DNA from: DATEPR01 sp036491115 | GTDB lineage: Bacteria > Actinomycetota > Actinomycetes > Mycobacteriales > Pseudonocardiaceae | DNA: 64,000 bases | Direction: 5' to 3' | NCBI GenBank assembly: GCA_036491115.1 | Contig: DASXCQ010000097.1 | Location: 124,001 to 188,000 of the forward strand | Part shown: one piece after another, positions 41,253-49,901 of the stretch | How positions within the stretch are numbered: position 1 is the first letter of the stretch | How the letters are laid out: every line of letters begins with the position of its first letter | Made by a program: the position numbers and the translations under genes | The notes under the pieces: generated by a model | What the model saw: only the letters and a program-made list of their open reading frames with translations | Told to the model about the DNA's origin: nothing | Databases searched by the model: none

Positions 41253-43073
41253 TTGGCAGCACCACCACAGACCCAGGAGCGCGAGGCAGGCCACGCCGGC
41301 CGCACGCGCTCGTCCCAGACCGTCACCGCGACCGAGAAGGCCCAGGCCCGCGAGGTGTCCCTGCGCCGGATCGGTTTACTCTTCGTGCCCTATCGATGGC
41401 AGCTGTCCGTCGTCGTCCTCATGATCGTGGCCTCCTCGCTGGTGGGCCTGGCGTCGCCGTTCCTGCTGCGTGCCGTGATCGACGACGCCCTGCCGCACCG
41501 CGACGTCCGCCTGCTGGTGGAACTGGTCGCCGGCATGGTGGCCGTGGCCGCGTTGACCTCGGCGTTCGGCGTCGTCCAGACGTGGATCAACACCAAGGTC
41601 GGCCAGCACCTGATGCACGGCCTGCGCACTCGCGTGTTCGAACACCTGCAGCGGCAGTCCATCGCGTTCTTCACCCGCACCCGCACCGGCGAGGTGCAGT
41701 CCCGCATCACCAACGACATCGGCGGCATGCAGTCCGTCGTGACCTCCACCGCCGCCTCGATCGCGGCCAACCTGACCACCGTCGTCGCCACCGCGGCGGC
41801 CATGGCGGCACTGTCCTGGCAGCTCTCGCTGATCTCGCTGGTCGTCATGCCGCCCGCCGCCTACCTCACCCGCAAGGTCGCCAGGATGCGGCGCCGCATC
41901 ACCACCGAGCAGCAGCGCGAACTGGCCAACCTCAACGTGGTCGTCGAGGAAGGGCTGTCCATCAACGGCGTCCAGCTCGCCAAGACGATGGGCACCGGAC
42001 CGTCCCTGGTGCGGCGGTTCACCCGGTCGTCGGCCGCCCTGATCGACCTGGAGCTGCGCTCCAACCTGGCGGGCCGCTGGCGGATGGCGTGGCTGAGCAT
42101 CATCTTCGCCGCCATCCCGGCGATCATCTACCTGTCCGCCGGGCTGCCGATCACCGCGGGCGCCATGACCATCGGAACGCTGATCGCGTTCACCACCCTG
42201 CAGAACACGCTGTTCCGGCCGCTGACCGGCCTGCTCAACACGAGCGTCTCGGTGATCAGCTCGCTGGCGCTGTTCGCCCGCATCTTCGAGTACCTCGACC
42301 TGCCCGTCGACATCGACGACCCGGCCGACCCGGTGGACCTCGACCCGCCGACGGTCGCCGGACACGTCCGGTTCGACCAGGTCGGCTTCACCTATCCCGG
42401 CGCCGACCGTGCCGCGCTCACCGACGTCGACCTCGACGTACCCGCGGGCAGCACACTCGCGCTGGTCGGCGAGACCGGATCGGGCAAGACCACGCTCGCG
42501 TCGCTGGTCGCCCGCCTGTACGACCCGACGCAGGGCACCATCACGATCGACGGCGTCGACGTCCGCCGGATGCGGCTGGCCGACCTGGCCAGGATCGTCG
42601 GCGTGGTGAGCCAGGAGACCTACCTGCTGCACACCACGGTGCGCGAGAACCTGCGCTACGCCAAGCCGGACGCCACCGACGCGGACATCGAGCAGGCCGC
42701 CGCGGCCGCGCAGATCCACGAACTGATCAGCAGCCTGCCCGACGGCTACGACACCATGGTCGGTTCACGCGGTCACCGGTTCTCCGGCGGTGAGAAGCAA
42801 CGCATCGCCATCGCCCGCACCCTGCTGCGCGACCCCAGGGTGCTCGTCCTGGACGAGGCCACCAGCGCACTGGACAACGAGACGGAACGTGCCGTCCAGC
42901 AGGCGTTCGACACCCTTGCCGAGGGGCGCACCACGATCACCATCGCCCACCGCCTGTCCACCGTGCGGGACGCCGACCAGATCGCCGTGCTCGACCACGG
43001 TCAGGTCATCGAGGTGGGCACGCACGCGACCCTGCTGGCCGACAACGGCCACTACGCGGCGCTCGCCGCCTGA
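41253..43073 (+). CDS. ABC exporter, fused membrane-ATPase half-transporter
   Basis: 606 residues: six-helix type I exporter domain (about 45-340; EVQSRITNDIGGMQSVVT is the usual coupling region) and a C-terminal ATPase with Walker A GETGSGKTT, Q-loop VVSQETYLLH, signature FSGGEKQR, Walker B VLVLDEATSALD and H-loop IAHRLSTV. A homodimer would export lipid or drug. TTG start 41253 with GGGAG 8 bases upstream. Probably derepressed by the MarR ligand. Confidence 0.92.
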   Translation: MAAPPQTQEREAGHAGRTRSSQTVTATEKAQAREVSLRRIGLLFVPYRWQLSVVVLMIVASSLVGLASPFLLRAVIDDALPHRDVRLLVELVAGMVAVAALTSAFGVVQTWINTKVGQHLMHGLRTRVFEHLQRQSIAFFTRTRTGEVQSRITNDIGGMQSVVTSTAASIAANLTTVVATAAAMAALSWQLSLISLVVMPPAAYLTRKVARMRRRITTEQQRELANLNVVVEEGLSINGVQLAKTMGTGPSLVRRFTRSSAALIDLELRSNLAGRWRMAWLSIIFAAIPAIIYLSAGLPITAGAMTIGTLIAFTTLQNTLFRPLTGLLNTSVSVISSLALFARIFEYLDLPVDIDDPADPVDLDPPTVAGHVRFDQVGFTYPGADRAALTDVDLDVPAGSTLALVGETGSGKTTLASLVARLYDPTQGTITIDGVDVRRMRLADLARIVGVVSQETYLLHTTVRENLRYAKPDATDADIEQAAAAAQIHELISSLPDGYDTMVGSRGHRFSGGEKQRIAIARTLLRDPRVLVLDEATSALDNETERAVQQAFDTLAEGRTTITIAHRLSTVRDADQIAVLDHGQVIEVGTHATLLADNGHYAALAA

Positions 43074-44284
43074 TCGGACGCGGTCCGTGCGACCGGTTCC
43101 GGTCGGGGCGGGCGGCGCAGTGCGGTGAGGACCGCCGCGGCGGCGACCAGCACGGCGACGACGGCGTCGTAGACCAACGCGGTGTCCCGGATGCCGAAGT
43201 GCTGGTCGGCCAGGCCCGCGATCAGGGCCGGCAGGCTGAACGACAGGTAGGCCACGACGAAGATCGCGGCCACCAGGCCGGCACGGTCGTCAGGGGCGAC
43301 GACGGCGGTCAGCATGCGGTAGGCACCGCTCCAGACACCGCCGAACCCGACACCGGCCACCGCGGTGCCCAGCAGGAACAGGCCGGACACGGACCCCGCG
43401 ATCGCGCCGAACGTGAGCGCCGCGCCGACGACCAGGGCACCAGAGCCGCTCACCACGCCGGCTCTCGGCGTGATCCGCGCGGCCGCCACCGCGCCACAGC
43501 TGCCCAGCCCGGCCAGCAGGAATGCCGCCAGCCCGCCCCACAGCAGGTTGGTCGATCCGACCAGGTTCGCGGCCAGCTTCGGGCCCAACGAGAGGTAGAG
43601 CGCGCTCAGCGCCCACCCGCCGACCACGGACGGCAGCACCGTGACGAAGGTGGCCCGGGTGTCGGGAGGCACCCGCACCGCGGGCCGCAGCGAACGCAGC
43701 CACCCCGGGCGCAGGACACCGGGTTCGGGCACGACAGCCAGCGCGAGCATGCCGACCACGAACGCCGCCAGCAGCAGCCACCAGACCAGGTGCGTCGGCG
43801 CCGGCCCGTACTGCGCGAGCGCGCTGACCGCGATCGCGCCCAGGCCCAGGCCCAGCGACGGGGACGCGCTGGTGAGCACGCCGGCCCTGCTGGTGCCCGG
43901 CTGCTGCAACTCGAGCAGGGCGGCGCCGATGGCCCCGGTGGCCAGGCCGACGCTGACCCCTTGCAGTGCCCTGGCCAGGTACAGCGCGCCGACGCCGGCC
44001 GCCAGCAGCCACACCACGCAGGCGAGCGCGTTGATCGCGAGGCCGGCGATGATGACCGGCCGCCTGCCGACGTGGTCGGACAGCCTGCCCAGCACCAGCA
44101 GCGTCACCAGGAGGGTCAGGGCGTACACCGCGAAGACCGCGGTGGCCGTCGCCGTGGAGAAGTGGAAGTTCGCCTGGTAGACGCCATACAGCGGGGTCGG
44201 CGCCGCGCTGCAGAACAGCAGCAGGAAGAACACCGCCGCGACCGTCCAGAAGGCGGCCTGACGGGACATCCGTGGTGACCTCAT
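43052..44284 (-). CDS. MFS transporter, 12-helix
   Basis: 410 residues. Motif A LGRLSDHVGRRPVII, first helix AAFWTVAAVFFLLLFCSAAPTPLYGVYQ, and C-terminal six helices; the sugar-like YbcL/drug exporter type. Ribosome site GGGAGG 5 bases before ATG 44284. Its last 22 bases overlap the exporter on the other strand. Substrate unknown. Confidence 0.88.
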   Translation of the reverse strand: MRSPRMSRQAAFWTVAAVFFLLLFCSAAPTPLYGVYQANFHFSTATATAVFAVYALTLLVTLLVLGRLSDHVGRRPVIIAGLAINALACVVWLLAAGVGALYLARALQGVSVGLATGAIGAALLELQQPGTSRAGVLTSASPSLGLGLGAIAVSALAQYGPAPTHLVWWLLLAAFVVGMLALAVVPEPGVLRPGWLRSLRPAVRVPPDTRATFVTVLPSVVGGWALSALYLSLGPKLAANLVGSTNLLWGGLAAFLLAGLGSCGAVAAARITPRAGVVSGSGALVVGAALTFGAIAGSVSGLFLLGTAVAGVGFGGVWSGAYRMLTAVVAPDDRAGLVAAIFVVAYLSFSLPALIAGLADQHFGIRDTALVYDAVVAVLVAAAAVLTALRRPPRPEPVARTASDQAASAA

Positions 44285-44384
44285 CACGACCTCCCTCGAC
44301 ACGTTCCGATCAACGCTACGGCCGGCCACCGACACCACCCCGCCGCCATCTCACGTGGTGGAGCGGCCGATCTCGCGGGAATAG

Positions 44385-45104
44385 CTAGGCCTGCGGCGCC
44401 ACGAGTGCGTCGGACTGGTGCGCCCGGCGCAGCGACTCGGCGACGAAGCCGCTCGCCCTGAGCTGTTCCACCAGCTCACGCAGGAACGCGACCGTCGCCG
44501 GGCCCCGCGACTTCGTGGTGCCGACGGCCTGCCGGATCCGCATGAACGCCCCGTCGACCAGACGGAACTCGGGCCGGGCGGCGACCAGTTCGGTCATCGG
44601 CTGCCGGATGCCGGCCACGACCTCCAGTCCCTGGTCGAGGAACTCGTCGATCCCGTCGTCGCCGCGCACCAGGGTCGCGTGCCGCAGTGTGCGGGTGAGG
44701 AACAGGTCGTAGGCGGAGCCCTGGTTCACGCCGACCCGGACGCCGGGCCGGTCGACGTCCTCGATCGCGCCGATGGCCGAGTCCTGCGGCACCGCGTACA
44801 CGCCCTCGATCTCCACATAGGGCGCGGTGAACGTCACCGACTCCTCGCGCTTCGGGTCGACGGCCAGGAAGCACAGGTCCGCCCGGCCGGTCGCCATCGC
44901 CTCGTAGGACTTGCGTGCCGCGTCGAAGCACAGCAACTCCACCGGCACGCCCAGCCGCCGTCCGATCTCCCGCGCCAGGTCGACGGTCACGCCGGTGGGC
45001 GCGTCCGGCGTGCCCTGGACCAGCACCGGGTTGCCCTGGTTGATGCTCGCCCGCAGCGCACCCGTCGGCGCCAGGTCCGTCACGATGTCAGCAGTGATCT
45101 CCAC
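44385..45104 (-). CDS. Cytoplasmic substrate-binding-domain protein (SBP family 3)
   Basis: 239 residues with the family 3 solute-binding fold (LRASINQGNPVLV, GVTVDLAREIGRRLGVP, SYEAMATGRADLCFLAVDPKR, VRVGVNQGSAYDLFL). No signal peptide or lipobox, so it should stay inside the cell; no transporter partner is adjacent. GTG 45104, weak ribosome site. It could be a ligand sensor or an enzyme of the cyclohexadienyl-dehydratase type. It follows the MFS pseudogene by 41 bases. Confidence 0.8.
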   Translation of the reverse strand: MEITADIVTDLAPTGALRASINQGNPVLVQGTPDAPTGVTVDLAREIGRRLGVPVELLCFDAARKSYEAMATGRADLCFLAVDPKREESVTFTAPYVEIEGVYAVPQDSAIGAIEDVDRPGVRVGVNQGSAYDLFLTRTLRHATLVRGDDGIDEFLDQGLEVVAGIRQPMTELVAARPEFRLVDGAFMRIRQAVGTTKSRGPATVAFLRELVEQLRASGFVAESLRRAHQSDALVAPQA

Positions 45105-45145
45105 CCGACCGACAGTAGGGCGTTCACCTGCGCGGCGGCTGTGAT

Positions 45146-46235
45146 TCAGACCTCCCATTCGGCCGGCAGGGTGCGCTGGAAGCGCAGCGGCGAGACCACC
45201 GGGACGACGATCGCGCCCGACGTCACGACGACTCCCAGCCACAGCGCCACCGGGATGGACCACACGTTCGCCACGACACCGGCGAGCAATCCGCCCAACG
45301 GCGTCGCGCCCTGGGTGACCACGCTGTTGGCGGCCGATACCCGGCCCAGGTACTCGATCGACGTGACCCGCGCGCAACCCGGCCGCGGCGACCGACCGGC
45401 CGACGATGACGAACGCGATCAGCACCTCGGCGCTCCCGACCAGCGGCACGGCCGCCGACGGGAACACGGCGGCCAGCGGCGCGGGCAGCACGGCGACCGG
45501 CGCGAGCGCGGAGAACAGGACCGTCATCCGGATCTCACCGAACCGGCGGCGCAACGCGGGGCACACCAGCGAGGCAGCCACCCCGGACACCGCGCCCAGC
45601 GACGACAGCAAGCCGAACACCCAGGACGCCACACCGATCCGGTCCAGCAGGAACAACGGCAGCATCGACAGGAAGATGCCGGCACCGACGTTGACCAGCG
45701 CCGCCTGCGACAGGAACAGGCGCAGCAACGGATGACCGAACAGCAGGCGCAGCCCGTCGACGATCTCGCGGCGGAAGTTCCGGGTCTGCAGCCGGGCGTT
45801 CGCGTCCGAGATCGCGCGTTTGGGCAGCATCTTGGGGCAGCACGCTGGTGTGCGCGACATCGAAGAAGACCCCGGCCACGCTGAGCACCAGCGCGGCCGC
45901 GACGAGCTGGCCGATGGTCAGCACGCCCAGCACATAGCCGATCGGGATGCTGCCGAACGCCACCGCGTCGGCCGCGTCGGCACTGATCAGCACGGTTTCC
46001 TGGGCCACCGGTCGATCCACACCCCGGCTGGCAGGCCGACCAGCAGGTAGCCCAGACGGCTGCACACGAAGATCAGGCTCAGCTGCAACGGCTGCGCGTG
46101 CAGCAGGGTCACCGCCGTCACCGACAGCGCGAAGCCGGCGACCTGCGCCGCCGAGTCCCGGAAGCCGTTGGCGATCCACAGCCGCAGGAAGCCCGGATCG
46201 CGCAACACGCGGAACCGGTCCTCGACGGTGGCCAT
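45146..46235 (-). pseudogene. MFS transporter broken by three one-base indels
   Basis: Starts MATVEDRFRVLRDPGFLRLW at 46235 (GGAAGGA upstream). Frame is lost near 46005 (PRKP then VLISADAADAVAFG in another frame; one G missing), again near 45838 (SVLP then KMLPKRAISDANARLQ; an extra C in a C-run) and again near 45375 (AAAGLRA then VTSIEYLGRVSAANSVVT; an extra G). The last frame ends RTLPAEWEV at 45146. Joined, it gives a normal 360-residue MFS protein. All three lie in G/C runs, so sequencing error is possible but decay is equally likely. Confidence 0.8.
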
Positions 46236-46371
46236 GGAGTCGTCCTTCCGCCGGGCGTCGGTGCCGCAAGATCCACGGTATCGGGCGCGCGGGGCGGTGG
46301 GCGGGCGATGATCACGCCGTCAGCGAACCCATCGGGGATGATTCCGTCGTGATGCGGCGTTGCGGACGGAC

Positions 46372-46767
46372 ATGAGCGACATCCACTTCGACGAGCGCAT
46401 CCGCACGCTGCTCGACGGACCCAACGTGGCGACCGTGGCCACACTGGCCGCGGACGGCAGCCCGCACACCTCGGTGGTGTGGATCCTCCGCGACGGCGAC
46501 ACCGTCCTGTTCTCCACGACGGCGAACCGGCAGAAGGCGCGCAACCTGCGGCGCGATCCGCGGATCAGCCTGACCGTGTTCGCCTCGGACAACCCGTATC
46601 GGTCGGTGGACATCCGAGGAACGGTGGAGCTGACCGAGGACGCGGAGAAGTCGCTGCCGGCGCAGCTGTCCCAGAAGTACCTCGGCGAGGCGCCGCCCGC
46701 GGAACCGGCCGACGTCCGCCGGTTCATCGTCCGCGTCACTCCGGGCAAGATCACCGGCTTCGCGTAA
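46372..46767 (+). CDS. PPOX-class (pyridoxamine oxidase-like) F420/FMN protein
   Basis: 131 residues. Split-barrel flavin or F420 binding fold: LDGPNVATVATLAADGSPHTSVVWI, VLFSTTANRQKARNLRRDPRISLTVF, and RFIVRVTPGKITGFA. Such F420-dependent PPOX proteins reduce or oxidise small molecules or bind heme and biliverdin. ATG 46372. It ends 4 bases before the convergent DUF5825 gene. Confidence 0.88.
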   Translation: MSDIHFDERIRTLLDGPNVATVATLAADGSPHTSVVWILRDGDTVLFSTTANRQKARNLRRDPRISLTVFASDNPYRSVDIRGTVELTEDAEKSLPAQLSQKYLGEAPPAEPADVRRFIVRVTPGKITGFA

Positions 46768-46771
46768 CCGG

Positions 46772-47401
46772 TCAGACGATCATCGACGGCCACGGCCAGC
46801 GGCGGACCCGGTAGGGCAGCCACCACGCCAGGTCACCCGCCTGGCCGGCCAATCCCTCCTCGACGAACGCGCCGATGACCTCCGCGGGCAGTTCCGCGAC
46901 CGGCGCACCGCGGAGCAGGGCGTCGATGGTGGCCAGGTAGGCCGGGTCGTCCACCACGAACCGGGACAGCGAGCCGTTGCGCCGGTCGCGGACCTCGATG
47001 AAGCCAGGGCCCTGCCGGTAGGCGCATTTGCACAGGTAGAAGGTCTCCCGCCAGGTGCTGAGGATCTCGTCGGCGTCCGGCTCGCCGAGCAGTTCCGCCG
47101 GTGGGTACAGGTAGTTGAGCCGCTGCCAGATGTCGACGTGCTCACCCAGCCGCAACCGCCAGTCCGCGGCCACCGACCAGCTGGCCAGCTCGCGCAGCAG
47201 GATCATCGCCCACACGATGGTCCGCTGGCCCATGCCACCGGTGAGGTCGACCGGGCTGCTCAGGCCGATCCGCCGCGCACCCTGCCGGTACAGGTCGGCG
47301 GCCAGCGCGATCGGGTCACCGGTGGCCGGCAACTCCCCCATCGCCATGCCCGGCTCGTCGAGCACGTCGGTGTCGTGGTCGCGCCACAGCCGCAGTGTCA
47401 A
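46772..47401 (-). CDS. DUF5825 family protein
   Basis: 209 residues, probably DUF5825 (RLWRDHDTDVLDEPGMAMG, IWQRLNYLYPPAELLG, CAYRQGPGFIEVRDRRNG). As far as I remember, this family appears beside radical-SAM C-methyltransferases in RiPP-like clusters; none is present here. The TTG start overlaps the MFS stop as TTGA. Assignment from memory, moderate. Confidence 0.6.
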   Translation of the reverse strand: MTLRLWRDHDTDVLDEPGMAMGELPATGDPIALAADLYRQGARRIGLSSPVDLTGGMGQRTIVWAMILLRELASWSVAADWRLRLGEHVDIWQRLNYLYPPAELLGEPDADEILSTWRETFYLCKCAYRQGPGFIEVRDRRNGSLSRFVVDDPAYLATIDALLRGAPVAELPAEVIGAFVEEGLAGQAGDLAWWLPYRVRRWPWPSMIV

Positions 47402-48276
47402 GGGCGACGCGCGCCGGCCCGGACCCGGCTCAGCACGCGGGGGGCGAGCAGCGCGCCGATCAGGCCGGCGACACCGGCCATGGTCAGCACGGCACCGATC
47501 GACGCCGCCGAGTCACCGCGCAGCCGGGCCACCAGGATCACTTCCAGGCTCAGCGCGCCGAAGACCAGGTTCACCCCGCCGGCCCACACCGCGACGAACC
47601 GCAGGAACGGCCGTTGCCGGACGAACCGGAGGCCCTCGCGCAGATCCCGGCCGAACGTCGGCGCCGGTCCGGACTCCCGGTCCGGGCGCAGGCCGGCCCG
47701 GATGGACCCGACGCAGACCGAGGCGATCACGTAGGACACGGCGTCGACCAGGAACGGCGCCCACGCGGCCAGCGAGAAGAGCCCGCCGCCCAGCCCGGGA
47801 CCGACCAGCCGCGCCGCCTGCTCCCTGGACTGGAGGGCACCGAGTGCGCGTTCCGGCTCGTCCATCGGCAGCACCGACCTGATGGCGCCCGCGGCCGCTG
47901 CCGCGTAGCAGGCGGTCGCCATTCCCTCGACCACGGCCGCGCAGAACAGCAGGATCAGCGAGGCCGTGTGGGTGGCGACGCCCGCGGCGACCGCACCCAT
48001 CGCGCAGCCGGCCACCAGCGCCGACACCACCAGCATCGACCTGCGGGAATGCCGATCGGCGACGACGCCGGCAAACGGGGTGAGCACCAGGTCGGCCACA
48101 GCGGCGGCGGTGCCGAGGACCCCGGCCGTCAACGCCGATCCGCCGACGGCGAGCACCAGGATCGGCAGGGCCAGGCCGCTGGCCTGGGAGCCGAACTCGT
48201 TCACCGCTCCGGCCAACCAGAACAGCCGAAAATCGCGGCGCCGCATCGTGTCGGGCGCGATGTCCCGCGCTGTCAT
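47398..48276 (-). CDS. MFS transporter, C-terminally short
   Basis: 292 residues. N-half is normal (RDFRLFWLAGAVNEFGSQ, ADRHSRRSMLVVSALVAG), but the protein stops after about eight helices at LLAPRVLSRVRAGARRP, where MFS_3-type relatives go on for about 110 residues. ATG 48276 overlaps the stop of a 20-residue peptide gene (ATGA). Its own stop lies inside the DUF5825 TTG start. Either a half-decayed pump or a short form kept by coupling. Confidence 0.75.
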   Translation of the reverse strand: MTARDIAPDTMRRRDFRLFWLAGAVNEFGSQASGLALPILVLAVGGSALTAGVLGTAAAVADLVLTPFAGVVADRHSRRSMLVVSALVAGCAMGAVAAGVATHTASLILLFCAAVVEGMATACYAAAAAGAIRSVLPMDEPERALGALQSREQAARLVGPGLGGGLFSLAAWAPFLVDAVSYVIASVCVGSIRAGLRPDRESGPAPTFGRDLREGLRFVRQRPFLRFVAVWAGGVNLVFGALSLEVILVARLRGDSAASIGAVLTMAGVAGLIGALLAPRVLSRVRAGARRP

Positions 48277-48335
48277 CGGCCCATTGCGCATTCGCGCACT
48301 GCCCATTGCGCACGCCAGCAGGAACATGTGCGCAT
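48273..48335 (-). CDS. Candidate 20-residue Cys/Trp-rich micro-peptide
   Basis: MRTCSCWRAQWAVRECAMGR, from ATG 48335 with GGGGG 5 bases upstream, ending TGA which overlaps the MFS ATG as ATGA. It has three Cys and two Trp. The frame stays open upstream to a TTG at 48467 (64 residues), so a longer precursor is possible. Could be a leader peptide controlling the MFS gene or a RiPP-like precursor. Supported only by spacing and overlap. Confidence 0.4.
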   Translation of the reverse strand: MRTCSCWRAQWAVRECAMGR

Positions 48336-48684
48336 CACTACCCCCAGTAATTCCACAAACTGATGTCGCCCTTGCGTTAATGCCCCCGAGTTCGGCCCCC
48401 GCGAATTTCGGTTGACGGCAAGCATCGCAGTGCGAGGTCCCGGGCCGCTATCCACCGAACGGAGCAAGCGAACATGAGGGCATCACAATTCGTGTTTGTC
48501 CGCTAATTCGCAGAACATTGGCACAACATGGACAGTCCGCCGGTCAGGGCCGACGGGTCCGCGCTAATGGGGCGTTTCCGGCGCTCGAACCGTGGCACTG
48601 ATCCGCGCCGAGGTGACACCTGTTAACGGCGCGGAGATCCATCTATCATCTCCGCGCCCGGAATGGCGATCGGGAGCGGAACGC
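48336..48684. other. Longest intergenic stretch, lower GC
   Basis: About 350 bases with no recognisable gene. It must hold the promoter of the peptide-MFS-DUF5825 operon. AT-rich islands occur at 48336-48380 and 48480-48530. Tiny plus-strand frames (10 codons at 48473; 32 codons at 48528) have no support. A strong hairpin is at 48628-48658. Confidence 0.5.
48628..48658 (-). terminator. 11-bp hairpin terminator
   Basis: GGCGCGGAGAT and ATCTCCGCGCC flank a 9-base loop. It lies 26 bases beyond the stop of the minus gene ending at 48685 and is followed by no T-run. Confidence 0.75.
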
Positions 48685-49032
48685 TTAAGCGGTCCGCTGG
48701 CTCGGCAGTTCGTGCCGCGCGACTCGTTCCTCGGCTTTCCGCACCACGCGCAGGATGTCGTCGGGCGCCATTCCCAGCAGCTGCGCCAGGTCCTCGATGG
48801 AACGGGTCCGGTACAGCACGACGATCGCCTCGGCCTGCTGGCGCTCCAGCGCCGTGGTGCGCTCCCGCACGTCGTCGCGGACGCGTTCGGCCTGCCACTC
48901 CAGCTGCTCGACCTCGCGCACGCCGCGGGCCCACTCGTCCTCGATCGCGGCCGCCGCCGTGACCAGCTGGTCCAGCGCGTCCTGCTCGTCGGGCGCCAGG
49001 TCCACGGACCGTGTCGGCACGGTGTGAGTCAT
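48685..49032 (-). CDS. Hypothetical protein, coiled coil with HTH-like end
   Basis: 115 residues, nearly all helical: DEQDALDQLVTAAAAIEDEWARGVREVEQLEWQAERVRDDV (coiled-coil pattern), then SIEDLAQLLGMAPDDILRVVRKAEERV, which looks like a sigma-region-4-type helix-turn-helix. ATG 49032; AAAGG 7 bases upstream. Family not recognised; DNA-binding accessory is a guess. Confidence 0.6.
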   Translation of the reverse strand: MTHTVPTRSVDLAPDEQDALDQLVTAAAAIEDEWARGVREVEQLEWQAERVRDDVRERTTALERQQAEAIVVLYRTRSIEDLAQLLGMAPDDILRVVRKAEERVARHELPSQRTA

Positions 49033-49136
49033 CTGTCGCCTTTCGCCGAGTCCGATCGTGCGTTCGCGGGTTACCCGTGAGCGGTCCGGACAAACCGGAG
49101 TGTCGCCCCCATCGCGGAGTCGCCGGGCGAGCAATG

Positions 49137-49151
49137 TGTATATATTGTACA
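49137..49151 (+). promoter_or_regulatory. GntR operator overlapping a leaderless -10
   Basis: TGTA-N7-TACA (49137-49151) overlaps TATATT (49141-49146), which is 6 bases before the ATG at 49153. A bound FadR-type repressor would cover the -10 and the start codon. Confidence 0.65.
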
Positions 49152-49152
49152 G

Positions 49153-49848
49153 ATGACGGATCCGACCAGGTCGCGCATGTCGTCGGCGCTCGCCCAATTG
49201 AGCAAGCCGCGCACGGCCAGCCACGCGGCAGCGGAATACATCCGCCGGCAGATCTTCCACGGCCGCTACGGGCCGAACACGCGAGTGCCGCAGGATCAGG
49301 TGGCACTGGACCTGAACATCAGCCGGATCCCGATCCGGGAAGCCCTGGTTACGCTTGACAGCGAAGGCTACGTGATCCTGGAAGCCAACCGAGGCGCCAT
49401 CGTCACGCCCTTCTACGCCGAGGATCTCCGCAGTTTCTTCAAGATGCGTGGATTCACCCTCGCCCTGGCCGCACAGCGGTGTGCTCGGCAGGCCGACCCG
49501 ACGGTGATCCGGACACTGACCGAGGTGTGCGACCGGATGTCGGCCAGTGGGTCGGCGGACGAATTCGCCGAACACGGTGAGCAATTCAACCGTTACCTGG
49601 TGGAATTCGGCGGATCGCCTCGGTTACGGGCCGCGATCGCCCGCTACCAGAACATCGTGCCCGGCAATTTCTTCGCCGAAGTGCACGGCACCAGGGAAGT
49701 CGAACAGGAGTGCACGCGGCGCATTTCGGTGTCGATCGCCGAGCAGGACGTGGACGGCGTGATGGCCAGTTGTCTCGACCGTGGTCGCGAACACGCCGAA
49801 CGGCTGATCACACTGCTCGCCGAGCGCGGCCAGCTCGACGACGACTGA
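49153..49848 (+). CDS. GntR family regulator, FCD (FadR) subfamily
   Basis: 231 residues. Winged helix at about 25-90: IRRQIFHGRYGPNTRVPQDQVALDLNISRIPIREALVTLDSEGYV (FadR type PxREAL); helical FCD ligand domain behind it. Leaderless and probably self-repressed through the TGTA-N7-TACA site. Ends 14 bases before a terminator shared with the convergent GH25 gene. Ligand unknown, probably a small acid. Confidence 0.9.
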   Translation: MTDPTRSRMSSALAQLSKPRTASHAAAEYIRRQIFHGRYGPNTRVPQDQVALDLNISRIPIREALVTLDSEGYVILEANRGAIVTPFYAEDLRSFFKMRGFTLALAAQRCARQADPTVIRTLTEVCDRMSASGSADEFAEHGEQFNRYLVEFGGSPRLRAAIARYQNIVPGNFFAEVHGTREVEQECTRRISVSIAEQDVDGVMASCLDRGREHAERLITLLAERGQLDDD

Positions 49849-49862
49849 GCGGAACACAGGCG

Positions 49863-49891
49863 GGGCCGGGTCGGCGCCGCCGACCCGGCCC
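49863..49891. terminator. 13-bp bidirectional hairpin terminator
   Basis: GGGCCGGGTCGGC, loop GCC, exact complement. It stands between the convergent stops at 49848 and 49902 and closes the CHAT-GTPase-lysozyme operon. Confidence 0.85.
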
Positions 49892-49901
49892 TCCGGGATA
49901 T

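Noticed and set aside
41376..42719. 447-codon minus-strand frame opposite the ABC exporter
   Set aside because: Shadow frame; Asp/Gly/Arg-rich without domains.
48280..48312. Direct repeat CCCATTGCGCA with 22-base period and a small inverted repeat between
   Set aside because: Tempting as an operator, but it lies within the candidate micro-peptide frame, and the repeat may simply reflect coding of similar residues.
48473..48505. 10-codon plus-strand frame starting MRASQF
   Set aside because: A GGAG lies before it, but nothing downstream on that strand would be controlled by it.
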